DNA from: SAR202 cluster bacterium
GTDB taxonomy: Bacteria > Chloroflexota > Dehalococcoidia > Lucifugimonadales > UBA2962
Assembly (NCBI GenBank): GCA_009392275.1
Contig: VFGV01000020.1
Location: forward strand, 1-64,000
Direction: 5' to 3'
DNA: 64,000 nt
Numbering within the stretch: position 1 is the stretch's first letter; each line of letters opens with the position of its first letter. Shown in pieces: positions 35,649 through 45,527 of the stretch. Below the pieces are notes generated by a model that saw only the letters and a program-made list of their open reading frames with translations, searched no databases and had not been told where the DNA came from. The translations under genes and the position numbers were made by a program.

Positions 35649-36395
35649 TTAGAAAATTTGCTCTAATCTCAAGAACAGCAAGTCGCTACCATCACCAATA
35701 GACCAATAGTAAATTAGGTATACACCCGCCCCTACCATAGCTAGATTTCCTATTGGTTCAACTAATGGAAATATTCTTCGCAATATTTTACGAACCAGCT
35801 CTTTGAAGAAAACGGCTCCAATGGCAACTGCAATCATTACCACCCCCATTCCAACTCCATAGCTAAGGGAACTAATTATTGTCTCTATTATGCTATAAGT
35901 TGTAACTGCTTTCCCCGTCACTATGCCTACTGTGGCTAAGAATATCGGCAACGCACAACTGACCGATGCAACCGCATAACCAACCCCAAACAAGAATACG
36001 TTTCTAAGCCCTTTACCCTGTCCCAGATTCACTCTACTTGCCGCAATAAATCCTAATTTCTTCTTAAATACAATCAAGGAAATCCCAAATGAAGTGATAA
36101 TTATGCCTACGATCAGCCCAGCTAAAGGTAAATATTGCCCTATCACAGATCCTCCGGCTGCCACGATTAAGCCAACAATTCCAAAAACGACGATGAATCC
36201 AATGGTAGTCACTAAGCCAACCAATATTGCCCTAGAGCTATCGACTAATAAGTTGTTTGAGTCTGAATCTCCAGACAATTGATATCCGACATAAGCTGGA
36301 AACATAGCTGCTCCACATGGGTTAAAAGCAGCGACCATGCCAGCAGAGAAAGCAAATAGCAACGGCACATCTATCATCAAAGTACTCCAAAACAA
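35649..36395 (-). CDS. CcdA/DsbD-like thiol:disulfide membrane transporter
   Basis: 248 residues, about six membrane segments. The N-terminal AFSAGMVAAFNPCGAAMFPAY contains the first conserved cysteine (NPCG), and the second lies in VASVSCALPIFLATVG, the CcdA two-cysteine pattern. Such proteins pass reducing equivalents from thioredoxin across the membrane to keep apocytochrome c cysteines reduced, which fits the Ccm genes 3-8 kb to the left. Convergent with the FAH gene (6 nt) and divergent from the sulfite reductase. Confidence 0.88.
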   Translation of the reverse strand: MFWSTLMIDVPLLFAFSAGMVAAFNPCGAAMFPAYVGYQLSGDSDSNNLLVDSSRAILVGLVTTIGFIVVFGIVGLIVAAGGSVIGQYLPLAGLIVGIIITSFGISLIVFKKKLGFIAASRVNLGQGKGLRNVFLFGVGYAVASVSCALPIFLATVGIVTGKAVTTYSIIETIISSLSYGVGMGVVMIAVAIGAVFFKELVRKILRRIFPLVEPIGNLAMVGAGVYLIYYWSIGDGSDLLFLRLEQIF

Positions 36396-36572
36396 CTTGT
36401 TAAATTCATTTTATTAAAGTGTGAAATTAATTTCTTTATAGGTTAACTTACAATTGCATGTTAAATGACTTCGGTTTAGTATTAATCTAATTGTGATAAT
36501 AATCTGATGAAAATTTGGTAAAACTACTTAATTTTTCAAACTTAAACACATCAGCAGCACAACAGAAATATT

Positions 36573-38339
36573 ATGACTCAAATTCACGACAAAACAAGCA
36601 AAGACAGGGTGATTCCAATTCTTCCAGAAGAACTAGAAGAATTCGAACATGAGGTAAAGCGATTTCAAGCAGGCGAATGGAATACAGAACATGAATTTAT
36701 GGCTTTTCGGCTACGCCAAGGAGTATATGGACAGCGTCAGCCGGATGTTCAAATGGTTCGAGTCAAAGCACCTTTTGGTGGATTAACGGCTGATCAACTA
36801 GATGCTCTATCCATATTTGCGGACAGGTATACACCGCTTCGTAAAGGACATATAACTACTAGAGAGAATATCCAATTCCATCACGTTAAACTTGAAGACG
36901 CAGCTGCAGGGTTGCACATTTTGGCCAAAGCCGGATTGAGCACCAGAGAAGCCTGCGGTAACACTGTTAGAAACGTTACAGGTTGCCCAATGGCAGGTGT
37001 ATGCGGTGATGAACCGTTCGATGTAACCCCTTATGCAGCAGCGTACGCGAGGTATTTTGTGAGGCATCCGTTTAGCCAATCAATGCCCAGAAAAATCAAA
37101 TCAGCATTTTCTGGTTGTGAAAGTGACTGTGCAATCACACCCATCCATGATGTAGGCTTTGTGCCTAAAATCAAAGACGGTGTCAAAGGATTCAAAATGT
37201 TTATGGGTGGCGGCACATCAATTATGCCTCGGCTTGCACCGACCCTGTATGAATTCGTTAGCGAAAATGAATATCTAAAGGTTACAGAGGCTGCAATTAG
37301 GGTTTTCCATAAATCTAATGAATTGAGACGAAACCGTATGAAGGCACGGGTGAAGTTTCTAATTGACCGAATAGGTATTGATGACTTTAGAGTTTTGGTT
37401 GAAAAAGAAATGGAGGGTGATTGGGCAAAAAAATCGTTTGATCCAACAAATCTGCTTTTTATTGAAGATGAACTAGCAGATGCTCCGAATCAAGATGCAG
37501 ATTTCAAACAACCCAAGTCATTAGATCCAAAATTCGATCAGTGGTGTGAATCTAACGTGGAGACTCAAAAACAGACGGGATATCACACTGCTACAGTTAA
37601 GGTAAAACTTGGTGATCTAGATGTAGGTCAATTCCAAAGATTGGCCGATTTGTCACGGAGATTTGCTGGAGGCCGGTGTCGAATTACCCATCAGCAAAAC
37701 CTAACCTTTAGATGGGTTCCTAAAAATGCACTTTATGAATTATGGAGTGAACTGGAAACAATTGGATTGGGCAATAGCGGTGTTCATCAAATCAGCGATG
37801 TAGTTTCATGCCCTGGAACCGATAGCTGCAAACTAGGAATAACCTCCTCAATGGGCCTTGCACGTGCGCTTGAAAGTATAATTGAAGAGCTAAACATCGA
37901 CGATCCTTTGGTTAAAAAGATGCATGTCAAAATGAGTGGTTGTCCAAATGGATGTGGACAACATCATATAGCTGATATCGGATTTCATGGAGCAGCCGCT
38001 AAAGCCCCAGGAGGACAAGTACCTGCATATGAATTATTCTTAGGTGGAAGTTATGCGGCTAATGATGCACGTTTTGGAATTAGAGTTAAAGCCAAAATAC
38101 CCGCTAAGAATGCTCCAGATGCTTTGAAAAAAATAATTCAAACATATATGTCAAAAAGAAATGACAATGAAGAATTTAAGGATTTTGCAGTAAGGTTTGG
38201 ATCAGAAAATTTTGAAGAAGTGCTACAGGAGTTTAAAGATGTCGGCGAATTGAATCGCGACACCTTACCAAAATATATGGACTGGGATAAAACAATTAAA
38301 TACGTTCTAGAAAGAGGCGAGGGAGAGTGCATGGTCTAG
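36573..38339 (+). CDS. Siroheme [4Fe-4S] sulfite/nitrite reductase (ferredoxin-type)
   Basis: 588 residues with two ferrodoxin-like repeats and two SiR domains. TTRENIQFHHVK and RITHQQNLTFRWV are the paired substrate-site segments. The cluster/siroheme cysteines appear as C-x5-C (SCPGTDSCKLGIT) and C-x3-C (SGCPNGCGQHHIADIG). An additional cysteine pair occurs in the first half (SGCESDCAIT, GCPMAGVCG). It reduces sulfite to sulfide or nitrite to ammonia with six electrons; the two activities are not distinguishable by eye. No sulfate-activation gene is adjacent. Weak ribosome site. Confidence 0.88.
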   Translation: MTQIHDKTSKDRVIPILPEELEEFEHEVKRFQAGEWNTEHEFMAFRLRQGVYGQRQPDVQMVRVKAPFGGLTADQLDALSIFADRYTPLRKGHITTRENIQFHHVKLEDAAAGLHILAKAGLSTREACGNTVRNVTGCPMAGVCGDEPFDVTPYAAAYARYFVRHPFSQSMPRKIKSAFSGCESDCAITPIHDVGFVPKIKDGVKGFKMFMGGGTSIMPRLAPTLYEFVSENEYLKVTEAAIRVFHKSNELRRNRMKARVKFLIDRIGIDDFRVLVEKEMEGDWAKKSFDPTNLLFIEDELADAPNQDADFKQPKSLDPKFDQWCESNVETQKQTGYHTATVKVKLGDLDVGQFQRLADLSRRFAGGRCRITHQQNLTFRWVPKNALYELWSELETIGLGNSGVHQISDVVSCPGTDSCKLGITSSMGLARALESIIEELNIDDPLVKKMHVKMSGCPNGCGQHHIADIGFHGAAAKAPGGQVPAYELFLGGSYAANDARFGIRVKAKIPAKNAPDALKKIIQTYMSKRNDNEEFKDFAVRFGSENFEEVLQEFKDVGELNRDTLPKYMDWDKTIKYVLERGEGECMV

Positions 38340-38498
38340 AACCTGGTTAAGGTTAATTGTTTCCTTTTACATCTGTAAATATAGTTGCTAGTTAAGCATT
38401 ACGAGCAGCCATATTACAAAAATAATTCCTTGCGAGCCTTGCTATGTTGTAAATTTCGCCTCTATAAATAATCTAAAGAAACAAAATATCTAATTCTA

Positions 38499-40157
38499 TT
38501 GAAAAATAAAAATGAAAGTGAGGCTAGTAATTTGAACGTAGATACCGCAATTTGCCGAATATTAAAGGCTGAAGGAATCGACTGGATAGCAGCTTTTCCC
38601 CATCAATCCATAATAGACGTTGCCGCCAAAGAAGGAATCAAGCCAGTCATTGTTAGACAAGAACGAGCGGGCGTTAATATGGCAGATGCACTAAGCCGTG
38701 TTACCAATGGTAAAACTATCGGTGTATTTACAATGCAGTACGGACCAGGTGCAGAAAATGCATTTAGTGGAGTAGCACAAGCCTACGCTGACAATGTGCC
38801 AATACTGTTACTTCCAGGAGGTAACCCACAAGACCGAGTTGGAGTTCACCCAAGTTTCGATTCTTTAGATCATTACAAAGGAATAACAAAATGGGCATCA
38901 TATATTATGTCTGCCGATCGAACTGTTGACGTTATGAGGTCTGCTTTTAGTAATTTGAGAAATGGTAGGCCAGGTCCTGTACTAGTTGAAATACCTGTAG
39001 ACGTGGCTACCCATGAAGTAAAAAACTTTAACTATACGCCTGTAAAGCAAACCCGGTCCGAGGCTGACCCTCAAGATGTGTCCGATATAGTTGGAGCTAT
39101 TGAAGCATCAAGTAATCCAGTAATTACTGCTGGACAAGGAATAATGTACTCAGACGCTTCATCAGAGCTAATCGAACTAGCCGAATTAACAGGTATACCA
39201 GTAGTAACCACGCTAGCTGGGAAAAGTGGCTTCCCTGAAAATCATCCACTATCTTTAGGCTGTGCTGCTAGAACCGCTACTGGCATGTCAGCCCACTTTT
39301 TAAATGAAACTGACATGATGATTGGTATAGGCACAAGTTTCACTAAGTCTATATTTGGCTCCCCTGTTCCAGATAAAGCAGAAATCATACAAATAACCAA
39401 CCATAGCGAGGACCTACATAAGGATTATTCAATAAATTATGGAGCAGTCGGAGACGCAAAGCTTGTTATTAAACAAATTATCCAAGAATTAAGAAATAGA
39501 AATGTTAAACCCAGACAAGGAACTGCTGAGCATATAGAAGAGCAGAGAAAACAATGGATGAAGAAATGGGAACCTAAGTTGTCTTCAAATGAAATCCCGA
39601 TAAGCCCTTATAGGGTATTCAGAGAGATTGAAAAAACTGTTGATGTATCAAACACAATAGTGACACATGACTCTGGCTATCCAAGAGATCAACTTGTGCC
39701 ATTTTGGAAACCTGTTGAACAACACGGCTATATTGGTTGGGGTAAATCCACTCAATTAGGCTATGGCCTCGGACTAGCAATAGGAGCTAAGCTTGCCAAA
39801 CCAGAAAAAACAGTAATTAATTTTATGGGAGATGCAGCATTTGGAATGGCTGGTCTCGACATAGAGACTGCTACTCGCAACAAGATTGGTATAACTACCA
39901 TTGTTTTACATAACGGAGTGATGACTGGATATGCAGCTAACTATATGCCAGTTGCAGCGGACACATATGGAAGCAATCAATTAGAAGGCGACTATGCTAC
40001 TGTGGCAAAAGGACTGGGAGCGCACGGAGAAAGAATTGAAAAAATCGAGGACATTTCCGCAGGAATGGAACGCGCTTTAGCAGCAAATAAAAATGGTCAA
40101 CCTGCACTTTTAGAAATTATGACCAAGGAAGAGCCAGAAGTATCTAAATACTGGTAA
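38499..40157 (+). CDS. Thiamine-pyrophosphate enzyme, acetolactate synthase-like, substrate unknown
   Basis: 552 residues from TTG 38499. The N-terminal PYR domain has the conserved catalytic glutamate in VRQERAGVNMADALSR and GVFTMQYGPGAENAFSGVAQA. A central domain carries ITAGQGIMYSDASSELIELAE. The C-terminal TPP/Mg motif is GDAAFGMAGLDIETA...NGVMTGY. It belongs with acetolactate synthase, benzoylformate decarboxylase and oxalyl-CoA decarboxylase relatives. The HPSFDS and GNPQDR segments suggest a non-ALS subgroup, and there is no small regulatory subunit nearby. The reaction is not assigned. Confidence 0.8.
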   Translation: MKNKNESEASNLNVDTAICRILKAEGIDWIAAFPHQSIIDVAAKEGIKPVIVRQERAGVNMADALSRVTNGKTIGVFTMQYGPGAENAFSGVAQAYADNVPILLLPGGNPQDRVGVHPSFDSLDHYKGITKWASYIMSADRTVDVMRSAFSNLRNGRPGPVLVEIPVDVATHEVKNFNYTPVKQTRSEADPQDVSDIVGAIEASSNPVITAGQGIMYSDASSELIELAELTGIPVVTTLAGKSGFPENHPLSLGCAARTATGMSAHFLNETDMMIGIGTSFTKSIFGSPVPDKAEIIQITNHSEDLHKDYSINYGAVGDAKLVIKQIIQELRNRNVKPRQGTAEHIEEQRKQWMKKWEPKLSSNEIPISPYRVFREIEKTVDVSNTIVTHDSGYPRDQLVPFWKPVEQHGYIGWGKSTQLGYGLGLAIGAKLAKPEKTVINFMGDAAFGMAGLDIETATRNKIGITTIVLHNGVMTGYAANYMPVAADTYGSNQLEGDYATVAKGLGAHGERIEKIEDISAGMERALAANKNGQPALLEIMTKEEPEVSKYW

Positions 40158-40186
40158 ATCATATATTTTAAGGAATATTAATAACA

Positions 40187-41575
40187 ATGAAAATCACTAG
40201 CTTTGTAATTTTAGTAGTGTTGTCAGTCCTAATCACAGCATGTGGAACAACTGAAGTTACAAGTAACGAAACAAGTGCCAACGCGGAAGAACCTGACATC
40301 GAAGTGGTAATCTCTGAACCAATAGAAGACTCTGTTCCTGCAACACCAATACCCGAGGATACGCCTGTTCCTGAGAATACTCCTACGCCGATACCGCCTA
40401 CCGCAATACCTGCAACTCCTACTTTGGAGCCAGTAGAGGAAATTGTCGAGCCAGTAGAGGAAATTGTCGAGCCAGATATTTCCGATGATACTACTAATAA
40501 TACTGATGCTGATACGTCCACCTCATCTCCGATGGAAATAAATGAATGCTCTGATATTCCTGATATGACTCAAAGAAGCATGTGTGAAATGGCAGAAAAG
40601 ATGGGAATGAGTATGGAAGACATGATGGAAATGGCAGAAGAGATGGGCATGTTAGATGACATGGATACGGGTGAGGATGATGTGATGACTATGGATATTG
40701 CAGATATGGAGGGAATGGGCGGCATTAACCCATGTCTCGAAGTAGAGGAGGAATATAGATCCCGATGTGAAGAATCCATTAGAAGAGAAGTTAAGCAAAA
40801 TACTGAAGGAGAGAATCAGGAATCAGACGGATATTATATAGACGGGGATTTTGACCCCAACAATTTACCTAAGGTGGCTAAGTCTAATTTTGTGGAACTC
40901 GACAAAATAGGACGAACTTCGAAACTTCGATCCGGTGTTGGTCATGATTATGCATTTAATACATCTGAATATGACCCCACTGGAGCAAGCTGCAGAAGCA
41001 TGAAGCACTATATGATTCCTATCGGAGTGCCACTAGAAAATTCTTTATATTCGATAACTCCACACACATTTGAGTGGATGTCGATAAAATTCTTTTCTCC
41101 GGTAGATGGAGTTGTGCAAGATGTAGTATATAGTTATAACTCTTACGGTCCTGAGGCTCAATTCACTATAAGTTCTGATGACCATGCTGGATATTACTTC
41201 AATTTCTACCATGTAAATCTTGATCCAAGCTTAGTATTGGGAACTAAAGTAACGGCCGGTCAATATATAGGACATTTAGGTAGCGAGGAAGCTTGGGTAG
41301 AAATCGGTGTTGAGGTTAGGGTAAATTCAAGGGAATCGCATTTGGTATCTTTTATACAAGTAGCTACAGATGAAGTTCTATCAGAATATCAATCCCGTGG
41401 ACTAAATTCGTCGGCAGATGTAATAGTCACCAAAGAAGAGAGAGATGCTAAGCCGCTGGCATGTGACAGGAACTCAGAGGCTGGGTGGTTTGAAGGTGGT
41501 GGCAGCTATAAGCCAACAGAATCATTTATGATATGGCAATTTGAGAGCGATGAAAATTGGTTCTTTTTCAACTAA
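40187..41575 (+). CDS. Lipoprotein with degenerate M23 (LytM-like) domain
   Basis: 462 residues. A lipoprotein signal ends at VLITAC (C19), followed by a Pro/Thr linker with a doubled seven-residue unit (EPVEEIV). Next are a Met/Asp/Glu-rich segment (EDMMEMAEEMGMLDDMDTGEDD) and two short Cys-bracketed helices (ECSDIPDMTQRSMC, PCLEVEEEYRSRC). Residues ~250-460 resemble an M23 peptidase fold: HDYAF, FFSPVDGVVQDVV, FNFYHVNLDP, VTAGQYIGHLGS. The HxH zinc motif expected after this is replaced by EIGVEV, so peptidase activity is doubtful. AAGGA precedes the ATG. Probably a surface-exposed envelope protein. Confidence 0.75.
   Translation: MKITSFVILVVLSVLITACGTTEVTSNETSANAEEPDIEVVISEPIEDSVPATPIPEDTPVPENTPTPIPPTAIPATPTLEPVEEIVEPVEEIVEPDISDDTTNNTDADTSTSSPMEINECSDIPDMTQRSMCEMAEKMGMSMEDMMEMAEEMGMLDDMDTGEDDVMTMDIADMEGMGGINPCLEVEEEYRSRCEESIRREVKQNTEGENQESDGYYIDGDFDPNNLPKVAKSNFVELDKIGRTSKLRSGVGHDYAFNTSEYDPTGASCRSMKHYMIPIGVPLENSLYSITPHTFEWMSIKFFSPVDGVVQDVVYSYNSYGPEAQFTISSDDHAGYYFNFYHVNLDPSLVLGTKVTAGQYIGHLGSEEAWVEIGVEVRVNSRESHLVSFIQVATDEVLSEYQSRGLNSSADVIVTKEERDAKPLACDRNSEAGWFEGGGSYKPTESFMIWQFESDENWFFFN
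40427..40475 (+). repeat. 21-bp in-frame tandem repeat in the lipoprotein linker
   Basis: Two exact 21-nt copies (40427-40447 and 40448-40468) plus seven bases of a third encode EPVEEIV twice. They lie in the low-complexity linker after the lipid anchor, so copy number could vary with little effect on folding. Confidence 0.9.
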
Positions 41576-41579
41576 ATCT

Positions 41580-43889
41580 TTAAATTATCGCGTCAATTTT
41601 TTTTAACGATTCTATTTTCTTGATTGAATAGCCAAGTTCTGTTAACAATTCCTCAGAATGCTCTCCGAAATCAGGAGCCGAACGAATATTGGCGACCCTA
41701 TTCGAATCAAAAATAAAAGGGGTGCCCATATGCTTTACAGAACCAACAAAAGTATGCGATTCAACGCTTAGTCCAGTCTTGATTGCATGAATATCTGAAT
41801 GGATATCGATGGTATGGGACGATGCGGAGCACTCAACATCAACAAATTTTAAAACATTTAAGACTTCATCTGTTTCAAGTTCTCCAATAACTTTTTCGAA
41901 CTCTTCTGCAATTATCTTGTCATTTGTCTCTCTAAGTTTAAAATCACTATATTTTCGAGAAAGTGTATCCAATCCTAACGCCACACATGCACGTTTAAAA
42001 CTATTGTCATCATGGCAAGATAGAAAAATATATCCATCTACTGTCTTATACAGCCGATATGTTGCGCATGGGCCATGTATGCTCACAGAACCTGTGGTTG
42101 ATGTCCGATTAAAAAACTTCTGGAATTCTCCAGCCTGAATAGCTACAGCACCGTGTAGGAGAGATGTTTCAATATGTTGACCTAGGCCCGTTTTATTCTT
42201 CTCAACTAGAGCTGAAATTACGCCAAAGCTTGCTAACATTGCAGATGCATAATCTGCCATCGCTAACTTCAGGAAAACTGGATCACTTAAGCTTCCAGAT
42301 TGCTCTATCATTGCACCAGACATAGCCTGAATTAAAGGATCAAATGCTGCTTTATCCTTCATTGGACCTAACGAGCCGAAACCGGTCAAAGACAAATATA
42401 TTAAACTAGGGTTTATTCTTACCAGGGTCTGATAGTCGATATTTAAAACCTTGGGAACTCCGGGACGATAGTTTTCCATAACTACATCTGCTTGTTTAAC
42501 TAAATCATATAAAACAGATTTGCCTTGTTGGATTTTTAAATCAATTACAATTCCACGTTTACCATGATTCCAAGTTTGAAAAGAACCACCTAAGGCTCGA
42601 AATCCGTCACCTGCTGGGGATTCAACTTTGACTACATCTGCTCCAAGTCGAGCTAAAATACTGGCCGCATAGGATCCGGAAATATAACCAGTCAAATCTA
42701 TTATTTTTATATCTTTCAGCGGGCCTTGTTTTTTAAAATCATGTAAATGTTTCGATCCACTTTCCGGGGTAATCAACCGTTCTGCAATTGTAGAAACGGC
42801 CTCTTTAAAGCTTGTCTTTATAGGCCGACCACCAATCCGTCCAGGAGTGCGTTGAAACTTTAATGGTAATCCTATTGTTTTTTTGTTGTTTGAGTTTAAA
42901 TCAAACAAATCGTTCGCTACAATTTGGGGGTGGTCAACAAATACCTTTTTTGTGGAAGCTATTATGCTGGGGACATCATATTGCTCGAATTGTTTCAGCC
43001 AATGTTCAGAGTCTCTCGTTATAACCACATCTTGAATCAGCTTTATTAAAATATCTCTATTAGCAAGCTGAAGGTTCCATGGAGCTCCATCAAATTTCGG
43101 ATCACTTGCCCAATCTAATCTATCCAGAGCAATACAAAGTTTATTCCAGAATGTTTCGTTACCACAAGCAATAAATATCCATTCACTATCAGCGCACTGG
43201 TAAAGTCTATAAACGGGATTTGCGCCTTTTTGATCTTTTGCATATCTTATCCAAGGAGTGACATTCGGTGACAAAACCATAGAACCACTAAACATAGCTA
43301 TGGCCGAGTCATATAAAGATATATTTAATTTAAGACCCGATTGGCGTTTACTTCTTGACCAAAGTGCGGCTCCGATCCCATTTATACTAAGAAATGCAGC
43401 TCCATAGTTTGCTACCGGCAGATGAATAAAAACTGGAGATTGCTCCCACCCTCCCTGATCTCCATATAAACCAACATGATTGGATACAACACCCTCACCA
43501 CCGGAGTTCTTAGCAAGTGGTCCAGTTTCACCAAATGGAGATATTACGCAATAAACTACATTACTTTGTTTTAGTGCTAGTAAGTCGAAGTCAATAGGTT
43601 GATTAGTTTTTAGACTGGGCCGATATGTGTTAATCACGACATCGGAACTACACGCTAGTCTCAATATGTTTTCAATATCTGTTTTAGAAGTTGAGTCAGC
43701 ATCAATGTAACACTTACCTCTATTCCACAGGTCAAACATCGAATCATTAAAATCAATCTCAGAAAACCCTAAGTTAATTCTTGTTACATCTGCACCCATG
43801 TCTGCCAGCATCATGCTTGCATAGGATCCGGCTAAGTCAGAATCCAAATCTAACACTTTTAATCCTACATATGGCCCTGAATTTGACAT
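41580..43889 (-). CDS. Tandem type III CoA-transferase (CaiB/BaiF), two fused copies
   Basis: 769 residues made of two family III CoA-transferase units (1-375 and 390-769). Each starts with the characteristic segment: LKVLDLDSDLAGSYASMMLA and IKIIDLTGYISGSYAASILA. The catalytic aspartate sits in SLYDSA (D194) in the first unit; in the second the equivalent position is His (SLLHGA, H579). The second unit instead keeps the better CoA-binding features (NHGKRGIVIDLK, ENYRPGV, GFGSLGP). This resembles heteromeric enzymes in which only one subunit carries Asp, fused into one chain. Substrate unknown; such enzymes are abundant in SAR202-like bacteria. Convergent with the lipoprotein gene. Confidence 0.9.
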   Translation of the reverse strand: MSNSGPYVGLKVLDLDSDLAGSYASMMLADMGADVTRINLGFSEIDFNDSMFDLWNRGKCYIDADSTSKTDIENILRLACSSDVVINTYRPSLKTNQPIDFDLLALKQSNVVYCVISPFGETGPLAKNSGGEGVVSNHVGLYGDQGGWEQSPVFIHLPVANYGAAFLSINGIGAALWSRSKRQSGLKLNISLYDSAIAMFSGSMVLSPNVTPWIRYAKDQKGANPVYRLYQCADSEWIFIACGNETFWNKLCIALDRLDWASDPKFDGAPWNLQLANRDILIKLIQDVVITRDSEHWLKQFEQYDVPSIIASTKKVFVDHPQIVANDLFDLNSNNKKTIGLPLKFQRTPGRIGGRPIKTSFKEAVSTIAERLITPESGSKHLHDFKKQGPLKDIKIIDLTGYISGSYAASILARLGADVVKVESPAGDGFRALGGSFQTWNHGKRGIVIDLKIQQGKSVLYDLVKQADVVMENYRPGVPKVLNIDYQTLVRINPSLIYLSLTGFGSLGPMKDKAAFDPLIQAMSGAMIEQSGSLSDPVFLKLAMADYASAMLASFGVISALVEKNKTGLGQHIETSLLHGAVAIQAGEFQKFFNRTSTTGSVSIHGPCATYRLYKTVDGYIFLSCHDDNSFKRACVALGLDTLSRKYSDFKLRETNDKIIAEEFEKVIGELETDEVLNVLKFVDVECSASSHTIDIHSDIHAIKTGLSVESHTFVGSVKHMGTPFIFDSNRVANIRSAPDFGEHSEELLTELGYSIKKIESLKKIDAII

Positions 43890-44017
43890 ATAAACTCTAG
43901 TATGTCAGCTTATAACAACGTCGTACCGCTTCGCAAAAGAATTGCAAACAGGAATAACAGAAACTGTTTATAAAGATATACAATTGCTAAAAAGAGCATC
44001 TTTAATACAATAATTTC

Positions 44018-44248
44018 ATGAGCACAGCGTACATATTAATGGCATTTTTATCTGTCTGGATAAGCATTGAAATCTTGTTTTATACTGCTACACGCTTAGC
44101 GATATCCGAGCCATCTCAAACTGATTATAAACGTTTTATCTGGCCTGTTAGAAGTCTTACGTTAATCTTGCTTATATTTGCGTTTTTAGTCGTAAATTTA
44201 TCAAACCAATTGGATTTTGTTGATCTAATTTTTATTTGCACTTTTTAA
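44018..44248 (+). CDS. Small two-helix membrane protein, function unknown
   Basis: 76 residues with two hydrophobic helices (TAYILMAFLSVWISIEILFY-like and SLTLILLIFAFLVVNLS) joined by a polar loop (TRLAISEPSQTDYKRFIW). No family recognised and no clear ribosome site. It ends 10 nt before the MFS gene, which supports a shared transcript and makes it more likely to be real. Confidence 0.5.
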   Translation: MSTAYILMAFLSVWISIEILFYTATRLAISEPSQTDYKRFIWPVRSLTLILLIFAFLVVNLSNQLDFVDLIFICTF

Positions 44249-44258
44249 TACTATTACA

Positions 44259-45485
44259 TTGAGTCTAAATACAAGGAAAACTAATCTCACTATAATCCTG
44301 GTTCTCATTTCTGCAGGAACTTTGATCCTGATAGAAAGAGGTGGGAATTTTAGTCTTGGGCTTTTTCTTATACCAATCAGTGATCATTTAAATCTTGGTA
44401 GAGAAGTATTTAGCTTTGGCATCGCTTTGCAAGTGTTACTTAGCGGGTTAGGCGCTCCTATTTTTGGTGGACTTGCAGACAGGTACGGACCGGCTAAAGC
44501 CCTAGCCGCTGGCGTTACACTTCAGATAATAAGCCAATATTGGCTGGCTAACGTTTCAAATTCATTTGATTTAGTTGGATCATTATCACTAAGTGGCTTT
44601 GGAGCGGCAGGATTTGTAGGTATAACGATGACAGTGGTCGGCAAAAATGTAAGCCCCAATAATAAATCGTTGTTTTTTGGTTTAGTGATGGCTGCTGGAG
44701 GACTTGGACAATTTATTATAGTACCTTCAATTAATGCGCTAATTATAAATTATGGTTGGTTGACTGCTTTGTACGGCTTATTAATTCTAAGTGCTGCCCT
44801 ATTCATATTTTCGTACTTAATAAGTTTCTCACAAAACACTAATGAACTTGCAGATGATTTTAAACAAACCATAAAAGAGGCTCTTGGAGAGGCGGTTAAA
44901 AACAAAAATTTCAATCTTTTAACCCTTGGTTTCTTTGTATGTGGTTTTCAGGTGACTTTCATTGCCACACACTTTCCGGCATATCTTGAAGACGAAGGAT
45001 TAAAGTCGTTAGCGGGATGGTCTTTAGCCCTGATCGGACTATTTAATATTATTGGAACACTAATGTATGGATTCTTAGGAGATCATATATCCAAGAAAAA
45101 TCTACTTGTCAGCATTTACTCTTTTAGGTCCCTTGTATTTCTAGTCTTTATATTTGTTCCCAAAAACGAATTCACTGTGTTAACTTTTGCCGGAGTGCTT
45201 GGACTTTTGTGGCTATCCACAGTACCTCTAACCACTGGACTTATATCAGATATTTTTGGGCAATCGTATACCTCAATGTTGTTTGGAATCACTTTGCTTT
45301 CTCATAACATAGGGTCCTTTTTGGGATCTTGGTTAGGAGGAAGGATTTTTGACCAATATCAATCTTATGACGCGATGTGGATTGCTTGTATCGTTCTGGG
45401 CTTGGTTTCGGCAGTAATACATTTCCCTATTAGAGCGATCGCGGTACCAAGGTTAAAAGTTACACGAGCAAAACAAACGCTTTAA
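44259..45485 (+). CDS. Major facilitator superfamily transporter (OFA/MCT-like)
   Basis: 408 residues with 12 predicted membrane helices. TTG 44259 is the start. The loop 2-3 motif GGLADRYGPAKAL is the MFS signature; GFLGDHISKKNLL occupies the equivalent place in the second half. The N-terminus ERGGNFSLGLFLIPISDHLNLGREVFS resembles monocarboxylate/oxalate-formate-type permeases. Direction and substrate (perhaps an organic acid handled by the neighbouring CoA-transferase) are inferred only. Convergent with the SulP gene. Confidence 0.88.
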   Translation: MSLNTRKTNLTIILVLISAGTLILIERGGNFSLGLFLIPISDHLNLGREVFSFGIALQVLLSGLGAPIFGGLADRYGPAKALAAGVTLQIISQYWLANVSNSFDLVGSLSLSGFGAAGFVGITMTVVGKNVSPNNKSLFFGLVMAAGGLGQFIIVPSINALIINYGWLTALYGLLILSAALFIFSYLISFSQNTNELADDFKQTIKEALGEAVKNKNFNLLTLGFFVCGFQVTFIATHFPAYLEDEGLKSLAGWSLALIGLFNIIGTLMYGFLGDHISKKNLLVSIYSFRSLVFLVFIFVPKNEFTVLTFAGVLGLLWLSTVPLTTGLISDIFGQSYTSMLFGITLLSHNIGSFLGSWLGGRIFDQYQSYDAMWIACIVLGLVSAVIHFPIRAIAVPRLKVTRAKQTL

Positions 45486-45527
45486 ATTTGTAAACCCAGT
45501 ATTATGAAGTGCATTTTCACTGATTTA

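Noticed and set aside
38340..38498. Small RNA or terminator in the gap after the sulfite reductase
   Set aside because: No stem with a following T-run and no recognisable RNA motif was found.
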